64,000 nt of DNA from Owenia fusiformis. Lineage: Eukaryota > Annelida > Polychaeta > Sabellida > Oweniidae. Made by a program: the position numbers and the translations under genes. The notes beneath the pieces were generated by a model. The model did not search any database. It was not told where the DNA came from and saw nothing but the letters and a program-made list of their open reading frames with translations. Of the stretch, positions 1-11,950 are shown one piece after another (position 1 is the stretch's first letter; each line of letters opens with the position of its first letter). The stretch spans positions 26,275,564-26,339,563 of the forward strand of contig CAIIXF020000007.1 of NCBI GenBank assembly GCA_903813345.2. The letters run 5' to 3'.

Positions 1-411
1 TGTGAAGCCTTGGAGACACTTATTTTGGTATATATGATTTATGGTGTATACTTTTCTGCAGTTTGTGTGAGTTTGGGACATTAAATGTTAAAATTCAAGA
101 AAATATGGCAATAAAACGACTAATCAATTAATATATACCAGCACTGTAGGTGTGGCTTTTGTAATGGCTTGTGTATGAATCAAATGTCCTTTTGTGTTAT
201 GGTCTTAGATGTGATAAAGGAACTTGAGCATGTGATATTAGACATTGTTTCCTTTTTCGCTGGATTATGGTTTGGGGTTGTTGGGGTTTAGGTTTTGGTC
301 CTTTCTCTTTGGCACATGTACATGTATGTTTGAACTATTAGAGTCTACTTCAAGGGTTTGGGTATATTTGAAGCAATTTATTAGAATTTACTATTTGATT
401 GTCTCTTTCAG
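1..411 (+). other. CCDC34: Intron of CCDC34 (5' side)
   Basis: This stretch has no convincing coding exon. It ends with a pyrimidine-rich tract and an AG at 410-411, used as the acceptor of the coiled-coil exon. The upstream exons of the gene must lie left of the window. The Met-initiated reading that starts at 245 runs through this intron and is not the protein start. Confidence 0.6.
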
Positions 412-974
412 TATAAACCGTACATTTATAACAGAAACACCAATAACTGATACCAGTCAGACTTCTAGTGCTAAAACAATTGAGGAAAAACTGTCAAATT
501 GGGAAAGCTGGCTAATTAGAAAATCCCAAGAAGATCGTCAAAACAAGAGAAAGGAACTACAAAAACAGCGAAAGCTTAGAGAAGAAAAAGAGAAACAAGA
601 AAAGGAGAAAATTGAAAAGTTGAAAAAGTCTGAACAAGTGACCAATGAATGGATTGAACGACGGGCAACTGAATTAAAAGTCCAGAAAAAATTACAAAGT
701 CAAAAAAATAAGAGTGAACAAGAAATAAAATCACAAGAAAGGTTAAAAACTATGGAAAAAGCTGAAAAGGAATATCATGAATGGTTAGAAATGAAACAAG
801 AACAACAAAGGAAAAAACTTGAACTGGCGAAAAGACACAAACAAGTAGAGCAAGAAAAGAAATTAGAGAAACAACGTCAAAGTGAAGCAGCATTTGAGGA
901 TTGGTGCAAAAAAGCTCAAACACGACCTAAAGCTGTATATAATAGTTTTGGTTACACCTCAGGAAAATTAACAG
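412..974 (+). CDS. CCDC34: CCDC34, coiled-coil exon
   Basis: Internal exon encoding most of a CCDC34-family protein, a coiled-coil protein linked to cilia and sperm flagella in vertebrates. The translated exon is almost entirely Lys/Glu/Gln-rich helix with Trp-centred motifs at regular intervals (NWESWLIRK, NEWIERR, YHEWLEMK, FEDWCKK), as in the family. It ends with NSFGYTSGKLTG, the start of the conserved C-terminal signature. The acceptor AG is at 410-411 and the donor GTAAGA at 975-980. The last codon is split (phase 1: G plus GC from the exon at 36,157), which restores the family sequence GKLTGYHDGN exactly. The 5' exons are outside the window. Assignment rests on remembered family features, not on a search. 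Confidence 0.88.
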
Positions 975-1042
975 GTAAGATAATATATATATTCAAAAGT
1001 ACCGAAAACAAGTGAAATAATCACATGCGATCAATCAGGGGC

Positions 1043-1363
1043 TTAAGGATGCAGTACCGGGTCGGTTTTCACGTCTGTTTGCGCAGGTTTGACTTCCGGT
1101 TTGAGAAAACTTGTTCTTGAGTCGCAATTAGTGGATACGAAAACCAGGGTTCGAAAGGTGCCAGCTCTATTGAAAACTCAAAAAAGTAAAAAGATTCATT
1201 TTGGGTGGGTAAAATAATTTTTTTATTTTGTAATTACCAGGCGGTCAATCCTCTTCATATTGCACTTGGATGATGATAACATCAAAGTGATACATTGTAA
1301 AAAATATGAGCAAAATCTAATGTCTGGAACTTTTTCTATGCTGACCTGGTACTGCATCCTTAA
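1043..1363. mobile_element. MITE, about 320 bp
   Basis: The ends are inverted copies of ttaaggatgcagtaccgg (1043-1060) and its near complement at 1345-1363 (cctggtactgcatccttaa). There is no coding capacity, so it is a non-autonomous DNA element in the CCDC34 intron. Confidence 0.7.
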
Positions 1364-1580
1364 ACCAATGTTTTTTCACAATGATGTTTCAGATGTCTAA
1401 TCAAGGATGGTGAGGCTTTTTAACTCTGTCTCAAAACAAAGTATGAAAGAAAAGAACATTTGCTTTTTTCCAATGCAACAAGTCAAGTAAACAAGTCTTA
1501 CCATACTTGATTTTCAAACATCTGATAGTTTCATTACACTCCTTGTTATTTCAAGTTGAAACATCATTTTAATTTATATA

Positions 1581-1812
1581 GCAGGGCTCTCGCCAGGCTT
1601 TTAGATTGTGGCGCAGCACCACACTCTATTTAGCTCCCTCCACACCCTATTGGCAAATCATGACTGTTTCCACAGTCTAAACTTGACTGAATATACAATA
1701 ATAGCATGTAAAAAGGATAAAACATTAACATAAATATGATTTATCATGATTGAACAGTTATTCTGAAGATGTTAGCACCACACCCTAAATATTTCCTGGT
1801 GAGAGCGCTGTA
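1581..1812. mobile_element. MITE, about 230 bp
   Basis: Terminal inverted repeats agggctctcgccagg (1583-1597) and cctggtgagagcgct (1795-1809) flank a short AT-rich interior without reading frames. Confidence 0.55.
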
Positions 1813-1830
1813 TAGGGGTCAAACATTAAT

Positions 1831-3320
1831 TATCCCATCGAACGAAGTTCGGAGGGATATAGGGAACGCCTCCGTCCGTCCGTCCGTACGTACGTCCGTC
1901 CGTACGTACGTACGTACGTCTGTCCGTCCGTACGTACGTCCGTCCGTCTGTCCGTCCGTACGTACGTCCGTCCGTCCGGGCAATAACTCAAATACCGTTG
2001 GCCCGATTTTGTTCATATTTTGTACACATATACCCTATGGGGGTAGAAGTTCTGCTCTAAAGCCGATTTTCAAAATGGCCGCTCATTTCAAAATGGCGGC
2101 CATTTTAGTGCCGATTTTACAGTAATTTAGGTGCAATATGTAAAACTGTAATAGCAATATGTTTTAAATGTAAAAAATTTATAAAGGACATTAATAATGC
2201 TACAAATGTAGATATTAAAGAAGCACATGGCAGCCATCTTGAAAAATGGCGGCCTTTACTCGTCATTTTACGATTTTTGCTGTAACTCAAAAAATAGTGG
2301 ATCGATTTTGTTCATATTTGGTATGTGAATACTATAAGCATTGCATACTGTCTAAAGACACTTTTGGTAGAAGGCGGCCATTTTGAAAAATGGCCGCCAT
2401 TTAACGTATTTTACTATAACTCGAAAAGTAGTGGAGCGATTTTGTTCATATTTGGTATGTGAATACTATATGCATGGCACACTGTCCTATGACACTTTTG
2501 GTAGAAGGCGGCCATATTGAAAAAAATTTTGAAAAATGGCCGGCATTTTAACGTATTTTACTATAACTCGAAAAGTAGTGGAGCGATTTTGTTCATATTT
2601 GGTATGTGAATACTATAAGCATGGCACACTGTCCTCTGACACTTTGGGTAGAAGTGGCCATTTTGAAAAAAAATTGAAAAATGGCCGCCATTTTAACATA
2701 TTTTACTATAACTCTAAAAGTAGTGGAGCGATTTTGTTCATATTTGGTATGTGAATACTATAAGCATGGCACACTGTCCTATGACACTTTTGTTAGAAGG
2801 CGGCCATTTTGAAAAAAAAACTTTGAAAAATGGCCACCATTTTAACGTATTTTACTATAACTCGAAAAGTAGTGGAGCGATTTTGTTCATATTTGGTATG
2901 TGAATACTGTAAGCATGGCACACTGTCTGTTTCTAATGACACTTTTGGTAGAAGGTGGCCATTTTGAAAAATGGCCACCATTTTAACTTATTTTACTATA
3001 ACTCGAAAAGTAGTGGAGCGATTTTTGTTCATATTTAATATGTGAATAGTTTAAGCATGGCACATTGTCTAATAAAACTTTGGTGAGTAGTTGGCCATTT
3101 TGAAAAATGGCCACCATTTTCATGTGTGTTATTTTACAAGTACGTGTGCGATTTTTCAAAAATTTTGGAGGTGGCTACTAAAAAGCATATTATTTCTTCT
3201 GATGACAACTTGGCTAGTGAGCAACCATTTTGAAAATGGTGGCCTTTCTGGTGTGTTGTTTTATGATATTTGCTATTCGTTTGTAAAATTGCCAGCCATT
3301 TCTGTTCGATGGGATTCGCT
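1831..3320. repeat. Composite repeat with GGCCATTTTGAAAAATGG tandem units
   Basis: It starts with tcccatcgaacgaagttcgg and ends with an inverted ttcgatggga near 3302-3313. Inside is a CCGT/ACGT microsatellite (1868-1979), then about six tandem units of roughly 120-150 bp. Each unit carries an inverted gccattttgaaaaatggc motif and the stretch gtggagcgattttgttcat. Related single units occur near 49,800, 52,600-53,200, 54,640 and 63,240-63,700. The open frames here are by-products of the repeat. Confidence 0.75.
1868..1979. repeat. (CCGT/ACGT)n microsatellite
   Basis: Alternating runs of cgtc and cgta units over about 110 bp. Both strands stay open in several frames, which creates spurious Arg/Ser/Val/Thr-rich readings. 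Confidence 0.9.
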
Positions 3321-4197
3321 ACGCTTTGGCGTTGCCGTTGTTCTGGTTTCATTATGTCACTAACTCAGGTGATGATATGTTGCTATAGTCTCCAACTAAT
3401 TTGTGGATGGTGTTCTGGCATTTGGCATCTGTAACAAATGGCAGGTGGTGACATTTTGCATGTTATGCCTTGTTCTCAGTTGCATTTAAAACATGTCAAA
3501 TGGGATGTTTAATTTGTTAAAAATTCCCAAGTACAACCCTTTCTGAACAAACATTTCATTTATAAACAAAATTATCTAATTTTGAAGGGAACAAAGATAT
3601 GGGTGAGTTCAAACAATCAACAACATTTTTATTCATTTCATTGTTTATTGTTATTTATTAAATTGTTATTTAAAGAAAATAGTATAATTGCACATATTTA
3701 CAAAAATAGTAAGACAATATACATATACTCTGCCTCGAACTTATATTTGGACGTATTGATAATTTGGTGCTATTCGATAAGTTGAAGTTTATGTGTTTGC
3801 ACTATTAAGTACTAATATATACTAGTATGACCCAAAGTTAACCAGACATTTTAATGTATCAAAACCCTATAATAAGTAAAACTAACAAACACAGACAGAC
3901 AACATAAAAAACTGAACAAGGGATTTTACAAACATATTCCTATGTAATCATTGAATTACATATTTGACGGATATCCTATAGCAGATCCTAGAATAGAATT
4001 GTATCCTCCCTATGAAAGGGCATACTGTTAAACCAGTCTATTCCTTCAGTCATATGAAATATCTTGATGGATCAAAATGAAGAAGCCAGTTATCTTTTAG
4101 AATTTATACATATTCAGGACAGGACCTCTCTATGTATAACAAAAATTGCCAATGTCTGATATTATGCATTTTTAAATTCATTATCGGTGTCTTTATT
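3321..4197. other. 3' flank of gene B, no exon seen
   Basis: No coding exon is visible. TTTATT motifs at about 3645-3657 are AATAAA on the minus strand and are candidate poly(A) signals for gene B, giving a 3' UTR of about 0.5 kb. Positions 3367-3470 belong to a dispersed repeat also seen at 22,060-22,215 and, inverted, at 51,040-51,120. Confidence 0.4.
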
Positions 4198-7100
4198 TCA
4201 GTCATCTTGTAATTTTAGTATTTCATCTTTGTGGTCTTTATAAAACACTGGAGTTTGTTGTTTGATGTCTTTGGCATTAGTGTCTGCACCTGCCTCAAGT
4301 AACAGTTCTACCAACTCATCTGATATCACATAGGCATAATGTAGAGGTGTTCGAGATAGCTGAAGTAGAAGAAATAGAAAGGAATTAAATTACAGGAATC
4401 TCAATTTATGAATTTATGAGATAAAATGATACTTTTGAAATCTTAATTCATGGACATCACATGTAGATATACCTGTTGTTATTATTTAGGTGCTTATGGT
4501 TTAGTTTTGCAAGTTATGCTTTTCCTATTTTAGGTTTCAAGAAAAAACATGATACACGCTTTTCTGTCAGCTTACATTGGGGCTTTTTTGCAGTCATGAT
4601 AGTGTTCATCTTTCTAAGAAGATTGTTACTGGTGCATATGTTAGGTTAATGCATTGCTTACAGAAAAAGCTCAAATAGAGATGATAAAATAATTTCATCT
4701 TTGAGACAGGGAAGATGCAAACAACCCACCAACCAACCAACCCTGATTTTCAACCCCTTCCACCCCTGCTTTTTCAATTTTTGTTGCATCAATATGTTGC
4801 GTGAAACTCAATAAAAATGCTCTTACATTGTCTTTGGTTGTTAAAGTTGATGGGAATTGTTGTATTATAAACTCTGCAGCATCTTGGTGTCCACCAAGGA
4901 TGGCAATATGTAGTGGTGTAAGGCCTTTCTCAGACTTTGATAGCGCTAGTTTCTTTCTGTCCATTACACCCTGAAGGTCTCGTAGCACACCAGCCTTGGC
5001 TGCTTTGTGTACATCATTGATTTTCTCCTAAAATATGAAATTTTATTTTATTTATCTTTATTTTATTTTTTTTTATCTTTTAATTTATTTATTTCAACGC
5101 AAAAAAAGATTTACACAAGAATTATAAAGCACTCAAAAGAAAAAATACAAAGTCTTGCAAGCGCTTGAAATTTTAATGTAATATAGGAGTGCAGTTTTTG
5201 ATGTCTCGATCAAATAAGGAGGTGGAAAGACGTAAAATATCAGCTAGAGATAAAGTATATTGTACAGAATTTCTAGACATTCAGACGCTCCATTTAAATT
5301 TAAATGAAAAATTAAAGAGATTTAAATCATAACAAGAGAACTTTTTAGGCATATATTTATTGTATTGTTTAGTACTTGAGCTTACCAAATAGTTAGGAAT
5401 GGAGTTGATCATCTCTTGCATGTCTTCAGTAAGAGCATTTTTGTCCATCTTTTCCACAACTTCATTCAGCTCCTTGGCATAACCATTCAATACCAGCCTC
5501 TGTATGGATTCCGTCTGCTCTAATTTGAAGAGCTCTTGCACGGATGAATCTAAAAACAAAGAATATTTTGAGTAAGACAAAAATTGGTTCATGAAAATGC
5601 AGGGCTGCTAAGGGATGATGTGAAAAAGTGATGTGATTTGATATTATTCAAAATGAAAAGAAATGATAATGAATAGATTTGAATGCACCTGACGTAATAT
5701 TGATCAGGTTAACAGGAACTGTCACTACCTCCCTCAATTTTCTGGATTAATGCATTATTTCAAATTGCATTTTCAAACTCACCTATAACTTCTACATGCT
5801 TGGTATGGCCAGCTTCTAGTGCAATATCCCTGGGAGTTTTACCATGACTGTCCCTCTCTGCAATGTTATGTCCCTGTCTGATCAATGTAACTATGTCACT
5901 CTCTTCATCAGCCGCAGCTCTGTGGAGCTCTGTCTGTCCAACATCATCTTTCTGAATTGTTTGCTGGATGTCTTCTGTATCTTCCTTGATGGTGGTAAGG
6001 TTCGGAGGTTGGGCGAGTAGTGCAGTGTCTTTAGCTGCAGCTCTGAAAAGTTTCATTATGTTATGAATAATTATTTTCAGATGTGATTTTCAGATATTTG
6101 TACTTGGTTTGGTGTAGAAGTTCATTTAACATTAAGTCTGTTGGTCTTTGGAAAAGTGTCCTACTAACACAGATTTTCCATTTCTAGAGGTGTTCCACTT
6201 TACAAGTTTTACTGTATGTCTAGTAAGTTGAACAATTTAACATGTGTTAGAATGAGCAATTACTATTTATCCATAATGTAGAAATTATTGATCTTACCTC
6301 CTTGCCATATCCTCCTGTTCTTTCTGTTTGCGTTTCTCCTCCTCTTCTTTCTCCCTCTGTTTCTGGAGCTCCTTCTCCTTGATCTCAGCCATCTCCTTCT
6401 GTCTTCTCTCCTTGCCCCTCTTCTCATCCTTGTTGTTTTGGATCTCCTGCTTCAGTTGTTCTGCCATGTCTCTTTGCTGGCAAATCAATAGTAAATATTG
6501 ATCGTTGTGATTTAGAATGGAAAGGAGTTGGATATGCAGTCACACATGAAAATGATTCAAAATTTTAGAATTTGAGAGGAAAAGCATTGAATCATTTCTA
6601 TCTTCACATTTGTAGACTTTAAGGAAATTCAAATCCTAATAATTTACATGATATGTACCAAAAAATAGATTGAAATTATTGTGGTTCACCAATAAGCTTT
6701 CAATGGTATGCATACCTCTTGTTCATAAGATTTATTGTCAGAATATTTATACAGCCACTGAGCCAGGAACTCTATAGGGTCCCAGGGGCGTTTATCTGCC
6801 AACTCAGCCAGAGCCATTGTAAGAGGATACCCAAGTTGCTCAGATACATATTTTCCATCTATTGTCTCAGGTGGTGACACGCCCCGTCTAGTGAACACAT
6901 CACGATCATTGGGTCGGTTATAAAGGCTCAGATTGATAGATGGGGTGGCTGGTTTAGAATCACCTGAAATTTTCGACATTTTTGAATATAGCAATTAAAT
7001 GTAAAGGATGAATTTGATTTGATTTTATATCAATACTTGGACATATTTAATCTTGCTTCTATGAATGTTCATCTCTTTGGTAGTAATGTACAAAGTTGTT

Positions 7101-9562
7101 GATTTTCTTTTCAAAATATAATTTTATTTCTGAAGAAGTAGGATGGACATCCTACGAAACGTCAAAAAGAAAAAGAAATATCTCTGAGAAAGAAAATCAA
7201 CAACTTTGTATATTAAATCTTGATTTATTTTCATAATATGGGATTTACTAAGAGTGGTAATAAGATCTGCTTTTGATGATTAGATTTGAATCTCTGTTTT
7301 CTGTTAATATTCAATAATATGAAAATCAATTTTCATTTACCTTTCCCTGCATTCCCTGACACTGGCCTCGCTGTAGGCTTTGCAGATGAGGAAGATACTG
7401 GTCGAGAACCATCTTTACTTTTAGCCGATCCTGACCTTGATTTATGAGACCAGGGCCTCGAGGGTGATGAATTCTTCTTCCTCTCCTGTATTTCCGAGAG
7501 ACGAGCTTGCAACTTTTTCACCTGCAGATATGCTGGGTCGTCTTTGTAGTATTTGGGGTCATGTTCAGCCTAAGGTAGATATTGATTTGTCATTACATGC
7601 ATTTCTATCGCACCCTTGGGTGCTATATTGTGATCAGTTTGTGCCGGGTAGACTGGCATCCAGATTAATCTTGTTAACAGGTTTTTAGCCAAACTATTTA
7701 ATTTAATGGGGAAATGTTAAGGTGGCCATTATGGCATCAAAATCATTAGATTTTATCATCAACTTACCACATCTTTTATGGTCTCATCTGCACCTCCTCT
7801 GATGAGAACATTATACATGTGACCTCCATCTCTAGAGGCTGCTGCATAGTGGAGGGCAGTACGACCCATCTGAAACAAATATAGCTTTATATCATACATA
7901 TATATTCAAATATGGCCACTATTGGAAAATAGTTAAAAAGGAAAACTAAGGTAGCTAATGCATCTTTTGTTCAATGCTTGTAACTAGAACATGATATGGT
8001 CATCAATATGAAATTTATTTTAATATAAGGCTCCATTGGTGCTGAGGATTTTCTGAATCGGTTTTATGTAGGGATAATGACCCAATGGCAATGAGCAAAA
8101 GCAGAAAAAAACATGAAGGTCTTATTATGAATAATTCATACCAATACTATAATAGACATGCAATTGGCACATATTCTATTCAGTTAACATAAGAGTGTTA
8201 GCACTGATTAGTAGAACTACAACATTTGGTTTTAAAACAACTAAAAAATGATGAACAGTAAATAAATCATATGTAATTCACACAGTTCTTGTTCATCTTT
8301 GTTGTTCATATTTTGAGAGGGTAAAATGGATAAAATAGAAAATCAGGACTTTGCTTCGAAAGACTGAATTCTTAAGTTGTACATAGATGCCACAACAGAA
8401 ACAAATTTCAAGATAAAAAAGTGAAGTTAACATTTTTAGAGAAACTTTATTAAACAATTCTCACATTGTCCTGGTTGTTAACTGCATTGGGAAAATTCTG
8501 CAGGATTTCCCTAATGATGTCAGAGTGCTCGTAAATTACTGCTTTTTGTAGTGGGGGGATTCCCGTCACATCCCGAGCTAAGACGATAATTTTTCTATCC
8601 ATCATGGTCTGTACAGAACGTAGTTCTCCATCTTTGATCGCCTTGTGGATCTGGTAGACCTTGTCCTGAAATATATAAATTAGCTTGATGAATTTTTGAA
8701 ATGTTGTATCTGTGTAGTGAATGATCATGCAGAGGCTAAAATGAGAACTTTAATTGCATCCATTTGAGAAAACATCACGAGGAGAATAATGTCTGTTTCT
8801 ACTTAGTAATGCATTATGCAGAAAAAATACTTGTCTATAAACTTGGTATATCCATACTAAGAAAATTGAACATAAGCTAGTGCACATGACGTGAAGTACC
8901 ATAGATGAAATATGAAATAATCGAAATGTGAAAATATTTGTGCGTCATGTTGTGACTGTAAGAATTCTAGGGAGATATGACTTTACATTAAGTTAAATCC
9001 AGTTTGTTATTTAAGCCTTTTGGCAAGCCTATAGAGGAATGACATTTAGACCTGTATGTGCAATACCAATGTTATTAGTCAGATTGTTTATTATACCCTG
9101 CCTACATTAACTCTAGCAAGACAACGAACTCACCTGGAAGTCTGGAAGTCGTCTAATGATATTCTCAACATCTTCATTTTTCTCTCCATCTGGACTGTAC
9201 CTAACTGGCTTGGTCAGGTACCCAGCCAGAGCCAGCTTCTCAAGGACCTTCTCATCTCCCTTGTTTATAAGTTCATGGAGATGGTTATCAACAGCCTCCT
9301 CTACATCTCTGGGGTACTCATTATCACATATAAGGTCATACGGAGTGTCGCCATTCTCATCACGTTCTGTGATGTCACTAACAGGAAGTAAGCTTTGGAT
9401 GACATTCTTGCTAACTTTTGATTTTATCGCCACATGGAGATATGTCTCCCCTTGTGCATTTTTTATTTTTGTATCTTCATCTCCATTAATTAAGTTCTTC
9501 ACTTCTTCAGTATTGTTATCTTTGATTGCTTTTAGAAGTTTTGAGCTGTCAAAAGTAGTCAT
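4198..9562 (-). CDS. Gene B: ankyrin repeat, Dpy-30 motif and coiled-coil protein (10 exons, 724 aa)
   Basis: Coding exons: 9562-9134, 8665-8465, 7869-7768, 7569-7341, 6963-6716, 6476-6298, 6042-5783, 5549-5386, 5027-4827, 4359-4198. All have GT/AG sites and consistent phases, and the total of 2,175 nt divides by three. Domains: ankyrin repeats in residues 1-245 (TYLHVA, GRTALHYAAAS); a basic Ser-rich linker at about 270-320; a Dpy-30 motif at about 359-400 (DKRPWDPIEFLAQWLYK); a charged coiled coil at about 404-463; and more ankyrin repeats to the end (GQTELHRAA, GLTPLHIAIL, RTPLHYA). Dpy-30 motifs dimerise and dock amphipathic helices, as in radial-spoke and histone-methyltransferase complexes. 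A ciliary role is inferred from Dpy-30 plus coiled coil and from the CCDC34 host. The start ATG opens the first exon directly. No family name is recognised. Confidence 0.87.
6716..6963 (-). CDS. Gene B exon 5, Dpy-30 motif
   Basis: Residues about 321-403 of gene B. The Dpy-30 helix pair reads YVSEQLGYPLTMALAELADK, then RPWDPIEFLAQWLYK. The exon ends at GAG with donor GTATGC, the same position relative to the motif as in gene A exon 12, so the intron predates the duplication. Confidence 0.88.
7089..7210. mobile_element. MITE, about 120 bp
   Basis: Perfect 20-bp-class inverted ends (tacaaagttgttgattttct at 7089 and its complement ending at 7210), lying in intron 4 of gene B. The interior contains gaagtaggatggacatcctacgaaacg-like sequence. 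Confidence 0.75.
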
Positions 9563-10750
9563 GATTTACCTTTCAATGTCTTGGATTTTCTATTATATAT
9601 TTCCTTTTTTAAATGTGAATTTAATTCACTATAATTCTTTATGTTTCTCTGCTATCCTATTATAATCACAGTCTCTCTCTAATGAATTCTGTTAGTCTGT
9701 AACACTGTTGCAAATAAAACAAAAATTGGATCAATTTTTCATAGGCTTCTATAGTAGGAAATTCCCTATACAGCTATACTGTCTCCATGTAGACATAAAT
9801 CCCATAGCAACCATATTTATACATGTTAAGGGCCCCGTTGAAAGGAATGCCATTGAATAGATTTCTGTTCAATATTTGTATAAAAGTTTATATTGACCCT
9901 AGGTATTATTCTATAGCCCTAATGGATTTCTATAGAAAGCAGAAATAAAGTAAATAAAGTTAAAGAACATGGATTATATTTTTGTAAAGGTGTATGATTT
10001 TGAATAGATCGCTAGATGAAGGAAATGTTTTACACAAGACGAAAAGATTCAAATCTACAGTATTTTGAGTTGAAAATGTTCATCTTGCAGAATAATATTT
10101 TAAAACAATAATTCACATGAAACTTACATAATATTTAGCAAATCACAATTTTTCAAAATATGACTGGTTTAAATGGGGTCTGGATTGTTTGTGTTTAACT
10201 GATATTTTTCTCTATGTGGCAGAGGACTTGGAATAGCATGTATAATTTTTCTCATATTGGAAGCTACTTACATACAGTATTATGAAATAAAGATAAAATT
10301 TTCTTGATGTTTATTTTATCAAACTTAAAAAAGATTAAGATTAAGTCAGATGGCTGAAGGGGTCTCACTTTTATTGTCAGCACTTTTCTGCTTGATGGAT
10401 TGATTAAACATTTTCATGGATATTTCAAGAGCTTATTTAATACCCGGGGCTTAGTTGTGTACCAGACAAATAGAGAAACGACACGACATCTGGGGCTTTG
10501 TTTGGTCTTCATTAGACAATGTTGTATAGTGGGGTAGATTTTCTCAGATCTAGGTACCTTTTTCTGTACCGTTTTGCGGTTATTTTACTCTATGGCATTG
10601 CAATCCGTTCACATCATTAGCTACATAATTGATTAATAAATATATGACATGTAAAAAAGGGTTGATACGAACAGAATAAACAGGGAAATGTAATTTAAGT
10701 GGCGATTGTGTTTTCTGCTAATGTATATCACCCTGCTTCGGAAATCCCCC
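9563..10750. other. 5' flank of gene B, nothing coding seen
   Basis: AT-rich spacer upstream of the gene B start. No exon and no clear promoter motif could be supported. It ends at the 3' end of the LINE copy. Confidence 0.3.
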
Positions 10751-10759
10751 ATAGCAGTC

Positions 10760-11950
10760 TATGTATGTATGTATTCTTTATTTGCGTCTATTCATTTAGA
10801 CAGTTACATGGTATACAATGATATAAGGTAAAAGAAAAGAGTAATATAAAAGTTACAGGTACAAAAAGTTAAAATGCCTTAACATAGTCTCCCTGGCTTT
10901 ATGCATAGAGTGAATGCTAATCAAAACAGAACAGAGAGAATCAAGGCTCTCCGGGCCCAAACTCAAATGATTTATACCAAAAATGAAGCTCAACTTTTCA
11001 TTAATTGTATGGCACTCTTCACTTTCTAAAAGCATGGTAAGTGTATGTCGCTCATGAGAAAGTGCGTCACACCGCAATAAGAAATGTTCCAAGGTGTCAT
11101 TTTCTTTGCTGCACAGAGGGCATAAAGCACTAATATCAAATGGGTAGCAACGCGTTTGCAGTTTGAACATTAGGATACATTGTTTGTTGAGAATAGGCCT
11201 TTTCTTACTAATATTCCACCATAAGATTGGCTGCATAAATGACCTGACAGTAGTTACAAACATAGTTAAAGAATCATACAATGAGCACATCATGATAACA
11301 CTATGGGCTTCGTTGCACCTTATTATACCACTCACAAGACGTTTAAAGGCTGATTTGGAGAGAAATTCCCCAGACTCTATCATCCTGAACACCATATTGT
11401 TCAAATTGTAGCGTTCTAAGGTTTCCCACATGATTGAAAGTGGGGAATTGTGCCGCCCATTCCCCCCTATAAGCCACAACAGTCGATGAATCAGGACAGT
11501 TTTGTATATATTGTTCATCGGTAATATTACAATGCTCCAGAAGAACATCAGCCTGGTAAAATCCATCTGTCTTTTTATAGAGAGCCAGCCAAGACCTGCG
11601 ATAGCAATGGGGTTCGGAGAACTTTTCGGGAGTGCCTGTATCCTCCTTCCGATTTCTCTATGTGAAATTTCCATTTGCTCCGTTTCACAATGGGTGTAGT
11701 CTATCACTTGGCATCCGTATAGCAGTTTGCTCATAGAAAAAGACCAATTCAGCTTACTTGCCATTAATGGGCATAGACCCCCAGTAAGAGAGCCTAGTCC
11801 TAGTAGTGAGAAAAATTTCCGTTTGGATTTGCACACAGTTTGTTTCACAAAATCATTGTGCCTTCCTAGGGGTATTCCTACATGCATCTCCCCTGCTTTT
11901 TGTTGGATCACATTGGGCCCTAGTTTAGCTACGTTATTTCCATTTTGACA
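10760..11950 (-). mobile_element. 5'-truncated non-LTR retrotransposon (LINE), 3' part of ORF2
   Basis: An uninterrupted 352-codon frame (11,911-10,853) encodes the region downstream of the reverse transcriptase palm. It contains the LLYGCQV and HREIGRRIQALP motifs typical of post-RT regions and a zinc-knuckle-like CPLCSKENDTLEHFLLRC near the C terminus. Beyond the stop, the minus strand runs into a short (tacataca) microsatellite tail at about 10,765-10,780, as in many LINE 3' ends. The RT and endonuclease are missing, so the copy is 5'-truncated and dead. The intact frame suggests a fairly recent insertion between genes A and B. Confidence 0.8.

Noticed and set aside
245-411. N-terminal extension of the CCDC34 reading frame
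   Set aside because: Lies upstream of a clear acceptor, and the hydrophobic sequence does not fit a coiled-coil protein; it is intron.
1769-2125. Val/Arg/Thr/Ser-rich frames on both strands
   Set aside because: Produced by the CCGT/ACGT microsatellite within a repeat element.
6288-6491. Leu/Phe-rich plus-strand frame
   Set aside because: Antisense of the charged coiled-coil exon of gene B. The same applies to 15,377-15,625 opposite gene A exon 13.
9156-9665. 169-codon plus-strand frame
   Set aside because: Shadow of gene B exon 1, which has ankyrin sequence and matching splice phase.
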